A DNA stretch of 64,000 nucleotides, from assembly GCA_010405405.1 (NCBI GenBank), contig MU004246.1, positions 434,001-498,000 on the forward strand, written 5' to 3'. The first letter of the stretch is position 1, and each line of letters opens with the position of its first letter. The stretch is from Microthyrium microscopicum. Taxonomy: Eukaryota > Ascomycota > Dothideomycetes > Microthyriales > Microthyriaceae. Position numbers and translations under genes: made by a program. The notes beneath the pieces were generated by a model. The model did not search any database. It was not told the DNA's origin and saw only the letters and a program-made list of their open reading frames with translations. Below, in pieces: positions 12,422-21,095 of this stretch.

Positions 12422-13035
12422 CTAATCGGAATCGTCTTCACCCTCAGCCTGGTCCTCACCACCAGTAGCGCTGGCAAAGGCAGCCTTGCCTTTGGCGAAA
12501 CCATCAACACGGCGCTTGTTGAGTTCCTCAGCCTGTGGCTTGAGGGAAGCAGGTGCCTTGGTGAGCATGACTTCAGCGAGTCTGGCGCTGGCTTCGTCGC
12601 TCTTGCCCATGTTCTTCTTGACAAGACCTGGAATAAATTAGATCTGCTGTGTAATCCAGGTTATAAAGAGTTGTCTTACCTCCGACGTGGAGCTTCTCGA
12701 AATGAGCCTTGTTGGAGACGAGAAGAGTGAGTTGCTTCTCAGTCTGGTCAACGACCTTGGTCATTTGGTCAAAGATCTTCTTGGCTTCATCTTCGGATGG
12801 GGTGTAGTTCTGTGGTCGTATTAGAATCTTGCAGAATGGTGTCGATGTAAGAGTCAGAACATACCTCGTAGTCCTTGATGCCCTTGTTGATAGTGGAAAC
12901 GATAGAGTTGGTCTTGCGGGCCAATTTGATGGTATCACCGACGCTCATCTTCTCTTGCTTCTCCAGAATCTTGATGGACTTGGTGAGCTTGCGCTCAATG
13001 TCCCCAAGGTTCTTTGTGATGCTGCTGTAAGTCAT
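12422..13035 (-). CDS. HsbA/Mp1-like helical protein without signal peptide
   Basis: Three exons (13035-12865, 12809-12680, 12627-12422; introns 55 and 52 bases) give 168 residues. The pattern is that of the hydrophobic-surface-binding / cell-wall galactomannoprotein family: a helix pair up to KARKTNSIVSTINKGIKDYE, then NYTPSEDEAKKIFDQMTKVV, the LVSNKAHFEKLHVGGLVKKN turn, and the closing helices with TKAPASLKPQAEEL and VDGFAKGKAAF. Family members are normally secreted and bind hydrophobic surfaces or lipid. Here the N-terminus (MTYSSITKNLGDIERKLTKS) is charged and not a signal peptide, and the C-terminus is acidic (GEDQAEGEDDSD). So this looks like a cytosolic version. The assignment is from pattern memory and could be convergent helical similarity. 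Confidence 0.78.
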
Positions 13036-13799
13036 GATGAAAATAATATAGGGGTTGAAAATTTAATTGAATATGAAGCAGTTGTTTGTGATGGAAGTGG
13101 TTGGTTGAATGATACAATCTACATTGATGGGAGCAAGAGTCTTTATATCTATCTTCATATTCACAGTTTGTTACCAGTATTCTCACATGTTCGAATGTCC
13201 TCAACGCCGAGATTTGGAGCAAAATCTTTCGGCCGGGCAGCACTTCAGATGACCCAACGATAGTTTTGAGTCGCCCCAGAAACGTCTGATGCACGTCATA
13301 CCGTCGCGGCTCTTTGTGTCGAAACATTGTTTCGACACTAAAGTGCGCAAGAGCTGACTTTTGGGTTCACTAGTTCGTTTCTTCTATGATTTAAAGGCTC
13401 GGAAGATATCAGGTGTATTAAGATTGGCAGTATGCTAGACCTAAAGTTGTCTATAAAACTGGCCATAAGGCTGTCTTTGGACAAGAATCAATTAGTCTGC
13501 GGCGAACCATGTCAGACGATCACCAGTTGACGGATATGTAATGAAACAATTTTATTTTATTTCGCGCCTGAATGCGTCTATTTGATAAGGTTTTTCTGCA
13601 GCTATGGTAATAGGCAGCAACATATCGAGTTCCAAAGATGGGGTATGCAAGGTACCACTTTTTAGGTTTCTTAACCCGCTCATTATAACTCCATCACTAG
13701 AGCCTCGGATGCCACTTGCGTTCTCAGACCTCATGACGTTGTGATCATAAGATTCTTCACAAGATTACTCTTCACTTAACTGCATACAAGACTCGTTCA
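13036..13799. other. Intergenic, no gene seen
   Basis: It contains the promoter and leader of the HsbA-like gene (right of 13035) and the 3' flank of the LOG-family gene. Overlapping open frames of 110-144 codons around 12829-13327 are shadows running across the HsbA-like gene start. Confidence 0.5.
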
Positions 13800-14597
13800 T
13801 CAATTTCCTACCCTCCAGTTGATGGCTGTGTTTTCAAACCTGGGCTTATATTTGGCAAGCCATTCAACTACCTCGCTGGCCGTAGCAGCTCGTGTCAACA
13901 CAGACAGGCTTACTGGATTCATGAAGTTCTCTGATACCGCGTGGTCAATCCACGACCATAGAGGATCATAGTAGCCCTTGACATTGAACAGAACAACTCC
14001 AACATTGATGAATCCTTTCTGAGCCCAAGAAGTAGTTTCGATTAATTCGTCCATGGTTCCAAATGCGCCTGGCATAGCAACAAAGCCACTTCCAGGTCCT
14101 CCTGCCATGACATGCCGATGCATGAGAAGTTTTCGAGTATGGATGTTGTTGACGAGAATAGATGTGCCTTGGTCCGTAATTTCTGTGGCTGGTCCTCCGC
14201 CAAAGGTCGGAACGACCCCAATGACGCTATCCGGTCCGGAAAGCTCTACTAGACGTTTGGATACTTCACCCATGAGACCGCCGGGACGGCCTCCAAAGAC
14301 AAGGATAGCATCGCTTTCGTGGAGTGCTTCTGCCAGCTCACGGGCCGCATTCTTGTAGGCGGCTCCTTTGCCGGGGGATACTCCACAACTGATCACCATT
14401 AGAATGATTATTGGGAGGGGCTGGTATAAATAAAACACTTACAAGACACATATTACCGGGTTCTTGTCCAGGCCTTTGCGGAGTTTGTAGGTGAACGGGT
14501 TCGTCACGACACTCGCGGTCTTGTGGTTCCATTCGACCTCCCATGGCCGTGCCTTGGCTGGTCGTAAGCTAAACTTCTTCTTCGCAGAAGGAGCCAT
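13800..14597 (-). CDS. LOG-family protein (cytokinin riboside 5'-monophosphate phosphoribohydrolase-like)
   Basis: Two exons (14597-14443 and 14388-13800, 54-base intron) give 247 residues. After a basic 40-residue N-terminus the Rossmann-like core starts at NPVICVFCGVSPGKGAAY, split by the intron inside the Phe codon. GGRPGGLMGEVSKRLVEL follows, then HTRKLLMH and the signature FVAMPGAFGTMDELIE. LOG proteins cleave nucleoside 5'-monophosphates to free base plus ribose 5-phosphate; in plants and some fungi this yields active cytokinin. The usual signature is PGGxGTxxE; here the second Gly is Ala (PGAFGT), while the GT and the Glu residues are kept. The first motif has GGRPGG where GGGxxG is common. 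The protein is cytosolic by appearance, and the true substrate is unknown. Confidence 0.88.
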
Positions 14598-15290
14598 AAG
14601 TGAACTTGATTTTGTATTATCTTGAATCTGAGTTGATAGACCGTGGAAAGTAAGAAGTGAAGATCTTGATCAGACGTCTCTCGCGCATACGAAATATTGC
14701 CCCTCTAGGCTCATCCTATGGAATGTTGATAGCCTGACCCAACAACGTGTGCAACCTTCAACTCTCAAACAATGAGCGAGTTGCTATCATGTGCTTGTAA
14801 GCTTGTTACATCACATTTTTATTCTATACATGTGTTATAAAAAGTCACGCCAAAGCTCATCGGGGACGCCGCAGAGCCTCAAGTTACCCTTAGCGGCTCA
14901 TCGTTGCAAAGTCATTTACAGCATACTTCCGTTAAGCCGTTGATCTACCGTGGTCCAGCAGGGCTTTTTGCCTCGTAGTCGATCAAAGAGCCTCTCGGGA
15001 GCAACGAAAGAGAAGTGAGAAGCTGAGATTACAGTGTTTGAGCCTGTGATGCCGCTTTGATCTTGAAATAGCAAGAATTCCACAAGACCAGTCACACTCT
15101 TGTCAAATGAAAGCTCTTTCACAATCGCCATATCGGTACTGAAGACATACCTACTAAGTAGGAAGTATCCAATCATTCCTGATGGAAGTGCAGATGAGTG
15201 CATCAGCGTAAAGAGCTCAACTGATCCCAGACTGCATGGTCGTAGTATTTTAGCCAGCCTTTAGTCGGGCCACAGCCCCATTCGAGGTGG
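14598..15290. other. Intergenic with one doubtful minus-strand frame
   Basis: A 95-codon minus-strand frame (15203-14916) has plausible composition (it ends FDRLRGKKPCWTTVDQRLNG...), but it has no recognisable domain and no joined exon. It is probably chance. The region otherwise holds the divergent promoters of the LOG-family gene and the gene at 15291. Confidence 0.4.
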
Positions 15291-16280
15291 ATGACGCCTC
15301 TTCGAAAGCAGGTCCCGCGCCGCCTCAAAAACGCAAATGTCCTCTCTCGACTTGCACTCATCCTTCTTGGATCACCCTATGCTCAAGATATTGTAATATA
15401 TCTCAACATGTCGCCCAAAACCGAGAATTCACCAGACGAGCACCTTATTGGTGCTGCCATATTCGCAAAATACTTTAAGCAATATCCCATGGACTTGGAC
15501 CCTCATCCTGGCGTTACTCCAGCCTCTGACGAATTTCGACAGTTTGCTGAAGCACATAGTGATCCAGTAGGCTTGGACTGGGGTCTGGACACATTCTGCA
15601 AGGAATTTCCCCAAGGTATTGATTTTGCACTGCAGGTCTACCTCAAGGCGTCTTCCTCCGACAGAAATGCAAACCTCGCGGATGTCAAGCTCTCAGAACA
15701 ATACCTAATTCCTCTACGACACGATGTCGGAAATTGCGCGACATATTACAAGGGAGGGTCTGGACCAGAGCACGTCGGAAGAGAGGTTTTATGGCTGACA
15801 CCTAGCGGTGAGGATACCGATGAATCCTGTAACCTATACTTCAGAAAACAAGAAGTGCAGACGGACCTCAAGGCAGTCATCGAGAGAACAAAGTGCCTCC
15901 AAGAGCTTAGACTATCAATCATAGTACTCCAAGCAATGCGTGGAAGAACTCATGCTATGGGCATCCTTCCATCACTACCTGGAAGTCTTCGATGGATTGG
16001 TCATCATCTGGACCCTTTTCCTTACAATTGGACTAAAGCCGACTTTATCGCTATCTGTGTTCTTGTACGCGCGGGTGGGAAGTCGCTGTTGGAAAGTATA
16101 CCCTCTGATGAGGAGAGACAGACACAGCTTGAGAGCTGGAAAGATCGTTTCTCAGCGTTCCTATATACCGACAAGCCGGATGGTCAGACCTCCGCGCCTA
16201 ACAAAGATGGTGATTTTGTGATCAAGGCTCATGCTGCGGTAAGATTGGCGGTAGATGCTCTGAAGTCATCCAGAGGCTAA
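15291..16280 (+). CDS. Unrecognised protein, single exon
   Basis: The frame from the first ATG encodes 329 residues. I do not recognise it. A second ATG at 15408 (MSPKTENSPDEHLIGAAIFA) may be the real start, since the first 39 residues are basic and hydrophobic and look less conserved. The body has folded-protein character throughout: a Trp/Tyr-rich segment (PVGLDWGLDTFC), HDVGNCATYYKGGSG, then a helical region (KAVIERTKCLQELRLSIIVL) and the closing WTKADFIAICVLVRAGGKSL. There are no membrane segments or signal peptide. It stands head-to-head with the LOG-family gene. Codon use looks like its neighbours, so a real gene is likely even though the function is unknown. Confidence 0.65.
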   Translation: MTPLRKQVPRRLKNANVLSRLALILLGSPYAQDIVIYLNMSPKTENSPDEHLIGAAIFAKYFKQYPMDLDPHPGVTPASDEFRQFAEAHSDPVGLDWGLDTFCKEFPQGIDFALQVYLKASSSDRNANLADVKLSEQYLIPLRHDVGNCATYYKGGSGPEHVGREVLWLTPSGEDTDESCNLYFRKQEVQTDLKAVIERTKCLQELRLSIIVLQAMRGRTHAMGILPSLPGSLRWIGHHLDPFPYNWTKADFIAICVLVRAGGKSLLESIPSDEERQTQLESWKDRFSAFLYTDKPDGQTSAPNKDGDFVIKAHAAVRLAVDALKSSRG

Positions 16281-16515
16281 CACAAAAGTAGTTGGTACTG
16301 GACAATTTAGTTCGAGGACCGTGGAACGAGAGCAGCAAGGAAATCTTCGAACCGAGTACATGGGTGTTTTGATTGGAGGATTTGTCATTTTGGTCCTGTC
16401 TAATGTTGCTAGGGGGTCGAGAATAGAAGATAGCTGGGGGGAGAAATCCTACGAGCGATTGGGCGCAGTTTTGAGGGCGGATTATGTGACTACTAAAGCT
16501 TGGCAAGTTAATTAG

Positions 16516-16554
16516 CTTGGCCTCTCTAGCCTAAGGAGGCCCGTCTAGTAGGAC
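16516..16554. repeat. 39-bp direct repeat, copy A
   Basis: This copy matches the one at 16624-16662 at 33 of 39 positions. All six differences are transitions (CTAG against CCGG, TAAG against TGAG, TAGTAG against CGGCAG), with copy A carrying T or A where copy B carries C or G. That is the direction RIP drives. The unit itself contains short inverted repeats (GGCCTC...GAGGCC). It lies in noncoding DNA. I cannot assign an element family. Confidence 0.8.
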
Positions 16555-16623
16555 GGTAGGACCCCAAAGCGAAGCGAAGGGCTAAAGTATAGTTAAGAAG
16601 ACGAGATCAGATCTGTTTAGATT

Positions 16624-16662
16624 CTTGGCCTCTCCGGCCTGAGGAGGCCCGTCCGGCAGGAC
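16624..16662. repeat. 39-bp direct repeat, copy B
   Basis: This is the GC-richer partner of the repeat at 16516-16554. It contains two small potential hairpins, GGCCTC...GAGGCC and GTCC-GGCA-GGAC. A separate perfect hairpin (GAAGAGG-CCAG-CCTCTTC) lies just beyond, at 16715-16732. Copy spacing is 108 bases start to start. Confidence 0.8.
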
Positions 16663-16985
16663 ATTCAAAACCATAAAATACGATTGAATAGCGGCCGCCA
16701 GTTAATCAAGTTATGAAGAGGCCAGCCTCTTCCCTCGGGGGCACCACGGACTACGTATTTTCTGCGTACTACGATTTTATTTCTTCAAATCATTGCCGGA
16801 AAAGACTGTCTCTACCCAAATACACAATACCTAGTTCTTGAAATACCCCGAATTGAAACTTTATCCGATCAACTGCTCTCTTTGCCTTGCATCCGCATCT
16901 CACCCATTCTCTTTGCCCTGCTGGCCCCTTTCCATTCCTCAGTGGGCTTTGTCAGTTTCCATGCCATCTGACACGATTTGGAGAT

Positions 16986-17487
16986 CTACTGAGCGCAGTT
17001 CGGAACACGATCAATTTTGACAAGGCATTGATCCACTGATCGCAATGTTGTACCACAATGGGTGCAATGTCCGTTATCGCGTATCTCGTTGTAGGCATCC
17101 ATGAGCTGTCGACCGGTTCCCGAGCATGAGCCCTTGAAAAAAATGCCACAAGTACCAGAGCAGACCCCGGAATAGTTCTTTCTAAGAGATAATCAATACG
17201 CAATTTGCACAAAGTGTAGGAATCTTAGCCAAAGCTTACCCTTTGTCAGCATCATAAGTGTTTGTGGGGTCAATCTTCTGATATGCAACATCACAAGAAG
17301 CGCCGAGTAGCTCGCAGAAAGCCGACCCAGAGCAGTTCGTGCTTTCCCACTCGTTGGAAGCACGCTTAAGGACAGCGCCAGGATTTTCAGAGCTGGCAAA
17401 GGAAGCTGCATCTGCGGAACCAGTGGGGATAGCATGAGAAATGCCAATGGCTGTGAAAAGTATAGTAAAGATAGCGGAGAAAAGCAT
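16986..17487 (-). CDS. Secreted KP4-like cysteine-rich killer-protein family member
   Basis: Two exons (17487-17240 and 17181-16986, 58-base intron) give 147 residues and the gene looks whole. Residues 1-19 form a signal peptide ending ISHA. A Lys-Arg at ~41-42 (AVLKR) fits a Kex2 site, leaving a mature domain of about 105 residues. That domain has the KP4 layout: TNCSGSAFCELLGASC, then VCSGTCGIFFKGSC, a helix (GRQLMDAYNEIRDN), and the typical GHCTHCG motif near the end, with Cys residues suited to several disulfides. KP4-type proteins are known as antifungal calcium-channel blockers in smut fungi and occur widely as host genes in Pezizomycotina. Here the closing segment (VDQCLVKIDRVPNCAQ) departs from the usual NDVxxGxLTVNYV ending, so the family call is good but not certain. 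A TATA box lies upstream. Confidence 0.82.
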
Positions 17488-17619
17488 GGTGGTTGAAGGC
17501 TTGTAATATCTGAGGATATGAACGAGACTTTCAGTATGGAGCGATGATTTATGAAGAAATGATGAATGACAAGAATGTGCTGGGCTGAATTCAACACATA
17601 ACTAGAGCGTTGACGTCCA

Positions 17620-17626
17620 TTATATA
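17620..17626 (-). promoter_or_regulatory. TATA box of the KP4-like gene
   Basis: TATATAA on the minus strand lies about 133 bases before the start codon at 17487. The spacing fits a core promoter with a leader of ~100 bases and suggests a strongly inducible gene. Confidence 0.5.
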
Positions 17627-18552
17627 CCCAACGAGTCTACGCACAGATTGTTTCCAGAAAGACCGGCCTTGAGCTGAGTGTAATGATGCGTTAGCCAGCA
17701 TTCGACGACTGACTGAAAGTTCAGTACTCGCCTCAAATTGTGCATGGTAAGCCGCTTTCCAAAATCTCACCATTAATTAATCGCTCAGGAGGGCATTAAG
17801 AATTGTCAAACATCTTTTGTACTTCTTGCTACGCTTGCATCGACCTTGCCGCACTCTTGAGTGTTTCTGTTAGGTTGTTGGTGCAGTTGGTGGAGTTGGT
17901 GGCGGCGACAAACGGCAACCATCACACGGCTAGACCATCGCCGTAGCATGAGGAATAGCATCATGGGCTCTTGAAATGCTAGATGTACTCCGGAATGAAC
18001 GATAGCCGCTGAAGATACTTGAAACACTATGACTACACGTCCTCTTTGCTGGACCCATTTTGAAGGTGTCGCCAATGCTATCACAGCCTCGCCACATCTA
18101 CCATCGAGTTGGCAAACTTCAAGGCTCAATGCATGCGGCAAAGTCTTTATGGAGAGTAACCCGTTCATGATAAGGTTCGGAGATGAGCGCGTACAGAAAC
18201 GGACTCAAATCCTGCAGAGCCGATTATCAGTCTTCAGATAATCCAATGGCTTTGGGATACCAATGATCAACTGTTCTTTCCAAGCTTAGCCATTCTCCTT
18301 GGTTTGCTAAGTTGGTCCTGCCGGCTTTGGAGGCATTGCCCTGGCTAAAAGACCCATTTGAACTCCTTCAAATGTTCTAATATGATATTCTGTTAGGTTA
18401 ATGGCTTGTGAGTGGTCGAAAAGCGCTCATGATCGGTTTCAGGACGCAACATTCGAGGTCGATTCATTGAAGGATACTGAGAGGCGAAGTAGTCAGTCTC
18501 ACACGCTCCGAGGCTCCACGAGATTGCTCCTCACGTAGCATTGAACACCAGG

Positions 18553-18558
18553 TATAAA
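18553..18558 (+). promoter_or_regulatory. TATA box of the RNase-like gene
   Basis: TATAAA lies about 120 bases upstream of the ATG at 18674 and is followed by a pyrimidine-rich leader (CTTCACCATC...TTATTCCC), typical of highly expressed fungal genes. Confidence 0.5.
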
Positions 18559-18673
18559 GTAGAGCGAGTCGCTGTTGATTAGTGTCATACATCATTCAAG
18601 TTACTATTCACTTCACCATCTTTATCTATCATTATTCCCGTTGCTTTCTAGTCATCTTACAGCCTATTCAATC

Positions 18674-19351
18674 ATGAAGTTTTGGAACATTCTTTCAGTA
18701 TCATTTGTTAGCCAACTTGGGACGCTTGTAGCAGCTTCCGCAGATGGATTTCCAGCTACTGGAGTCAATTGCGCAGATCGTATGTTGTTTTTCTGAATCC
18801 TCCATTGGTAGAAGGTCAATATACTAACCACAACAGAACTTGCAACTAATCCAGATGCTCCCGCAGCCACATTCAATACACAATATCTGATCGACAATTA
18901 TTCGGATTGGGTGCCACTTCCCGTCTCGAAAAAGTACGTTGGAGCATGAACACCCGTGTGGAGCGCTTTTGGGCACAATTGCTAATGCTGCTACTTCATA
19001 GACGAAAGGGCAACTATCCAGGACCATTTAAATTCTACTCTGAAGCTTCTAAGACGTTTACTTTCTCGAATGGATGCCGCGAGCGAGCCCAAGATGAAAG
19101 GGAGACAATCCTGGAAATGCCTATGGTCATTAGAAATGGCGTACCTGTGAAGTGGAGCGATCCAGCTGCAGGGCTGAGAAATCCGGGACCATGGAGGGTA
19201 GATTGCAGACTTCCTAAGACTCTAGAATAGAGAAACTGACAAGGCTTAGCAATATTTCATTCTGAAGGATGGCGTAGTTACACACTGTGGCGCTGCAATC
19301 CACACCTCGAAGACCGACCCCGACACTTTTGCAATGTGTACTGATGAGTGA
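18674..19351 (+). CDS. Secreted RNase T1/F1-like protein (effector-like)
   Basis: Four exons (18674-18779, 18837-18933, 19002-19197, 19250-19351; introns 57, 68 and 52 bases) give 166 residues. The first intron has a clean ATACTAACC branch site. Residues 1-21 are a signal peptide (MKFWNILSVSFVSQLGTLVA). The second half follows the guanyl-specific RNase T1/F1 order: NYPGPFKFYSEA where T1 has YPHKYNNYEG, ILEMPMV where T1 has EWPIL (catalytic Glu), GPWRQYFILKDG where T1 has DRVVF (catalytic Arg), and VVTHCGA where T1 has VITHTGA (catalytic His). So Glu, Arg and the C-terminal His appear kept, but the His of the YPH motif appears replaced by Gly. Such RNase-like proteins with altered sites are common among fungal effectors. 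Activity cannot be judged from sequence. Confidence 0.8.
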
Positions 19352-21095
19352 GTACAGGGAGGTCACAAACGAAGCTACTAGGGCTACGTGGTTTACTATG
19401 TAACGTTTCGAAGGTCAGCAGTTGGATTGAGGTGGAGATGTTCTGTTTTCAGTGCGGTATTGTTGTATTTTCATGAGACTCTGTTTGCGAGAATGGCCTG
19501 ATGCTCTGCCGCAAAGTAGTGTTCGCACGCATTCAACAAAGGTGATCAAAGTGTATGCATTCGCTAGAAATTTCATTTTGTTGTCTTCATAAATGTCAGA
19601 TGTTGTGGGATGTTCGAAAAGTGCTGTGCTCATGGTAACACAAGTCGCTGAAAAAAGGTTTGCAGATAAACGCGCTGCAGGTGGTACAAGCAGGGCACAA
19701 GCAGGGATGAAGGCCTTGGAAACGCGGCCCGCACCGGACCTGACTGCACAATTTTAAGCTTTTAACGCCACCTGCAGAAATTTTGACGCGTTGCGCGCGG
19801 AATCCCTTAACCTCTCCACGCTCTAGATGGACGGTGCATTAGTGCGCGGACACCTTACTCAAGACAGTAATGAAAATACGCCTCAGCCCCGGAAACACAC
19901 CTAAAATTACCCCTTTATATACAAATTCTTTAGACGCTAGTAGCTAACAGCTAGCTTTATTACTAGCTAATAGGCTTTATTAACTAAAGCTTTAACGTCT
20001 AGAGAAGTTAAGGGATTTTAAAGAAGACTTACCTTTTAAACTTTTATTTTAAAATTATAAAGTATTTAGGTATTTTAAGCCTTGTTCTATAAGGCTATAC
20101 TAAGGTATAAGTTAAATAATCTATATAGGTTAACTTAAAAAATATAGGTTTTAAATATTAAGTTAAGTTTTAAAAAAAAGTTATAAAATTTAAACTTAAT
20201 TTAAACTAAATAAAATTATTATAAGTTAAACTTAAAAAATCTATATAAATCTATATAAAACTTATTAAATTAAGTTAAAAAAGTACTAAAAAACTAGTAG
20301 TAAAATATAATTAATAAATACTATACTAAACTTTTTAAATTAATTTAAATTACGTAGTATTAGTTTTCTATTTAGATTATTTATTAATAAATATAGTTTA
20401 TAAGCTAGATTTATAAAATCTAAATTTACTTAAATTAGATTATAATATTATAAAATCTAATTTATCTAAGTTTTAGAAATATTTAGAAAAACTTATACTT
20501 AATTTAACTTAATCTATATCTTAGTATATATAAGACTATAACTATCTAAGTAGGTAGGTAGCTAACGTTCCTAGCGCTAAGTTAAATCTTAATTGTTAAG
20601 ATTACTTCTAATAAGCTTTAAACATACATGCTACTATACGAAGCAGAAGACGCTAAAGAGTGTCTGTACCGTAGTGCCTGGAATGTACGTTAGCCCTGCG
20701 TCGCTGCATAGTGGTCCCAAGCGCCGCGCGCGTGTGCAGGTATATACTAGGTACTTAGCAAAACGGAAGCCAACTGTCTTCAGAGCAAGCACACACCACT
20801 GCTTGAGTCCTAGTGGCGGTTCGTTGTTTCCGAGTCTGCAGAGCGTGCTCGCTGTGAGCTATTTTGAGTTACTGTGCCGCGTTCACAACAGGAGTGATCG
20901 CAATGTCGGTTGCATACATTAGGTACATCACAGATCACCAGTCACATTTACAAGTCAGCTCCGTTAATCTCCTGGCGTTGGTTCTCCCTGTTCTCTCGTC
21001 AAGCAAATTTCTTGTTCATTTTTCTACTACTTTGCTCGATCTAAAGCTTTTCTTTCCACCCATAGGATATAACAAATATAATCTGTCTACGCGCA
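19352..21095. other. Gene-free stretch around the AT-rich relic
   Basis: Outside the AT-rich block listed separately, the DNA is of ordinary composition and I see no gene. Frames near 20593-20922 are chance. The last 200 bases before 21096 are pyrimidine-rich and are the likely promoter and leader of the mannosyltransferase gene. Confidence 0.55.
19900..20600. repeat. AT-rich, RIP-like relic of a repeat
   Basis: Roughly 700 bases consist almost wholly of A and T in words such as TATAAAATT, TTAAGTTAA and CTATATA, with very few CpG or CpA steps. The flanks on both sides have normal composition and the borders are fairly sharp. This is what an old transposon copy looks like after repeat-induced point mutation. 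No coding trace, terminal repeat or family can be recognised, so it is a fully decayed fossil of unknown class. Confidence 0.75.

Larger units (their letters stand above)
16281..16985. other. Noncoding spacer holding the paired repeats
   Basis: Besides the two 39-bp repeats and the 16715-16732 hairpin, it contains a NotI-like GCGGCCGC at about 16691 and duplicated CTACG/TACG words at 16750-16772. A 64-codon frame at 16321-16515 has a hydrophobic run but starts from GTG and looks like chance. No gene is supported. Confidence 0.55.
17488..18673. other. Shared upstream region of two divergent secreted-protein genes
   Basis: The KP4-like gene (minus) and RNase-like gene (plus) point away from each other across 1.2 kb. 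Each has its own TATA box near its start. Open frames inside (for example 18168-17806 minus) have no protein-like pattern. I see no further gene. Confidence 0.5.

Noticed and set aside
14916-15203. 95-codon minus-strand frame
   Set aside because: Composition is plausible, but there is no domain, no joined exon and no supporting promoter signal.
12422-17487. Idea that the KP4-like protein and the HsbA-like protein form a toxin/immunity pair
   Set aside because: They are 4 kb apart with two unrelated genes between, and nothing in either sequence suggests binding.
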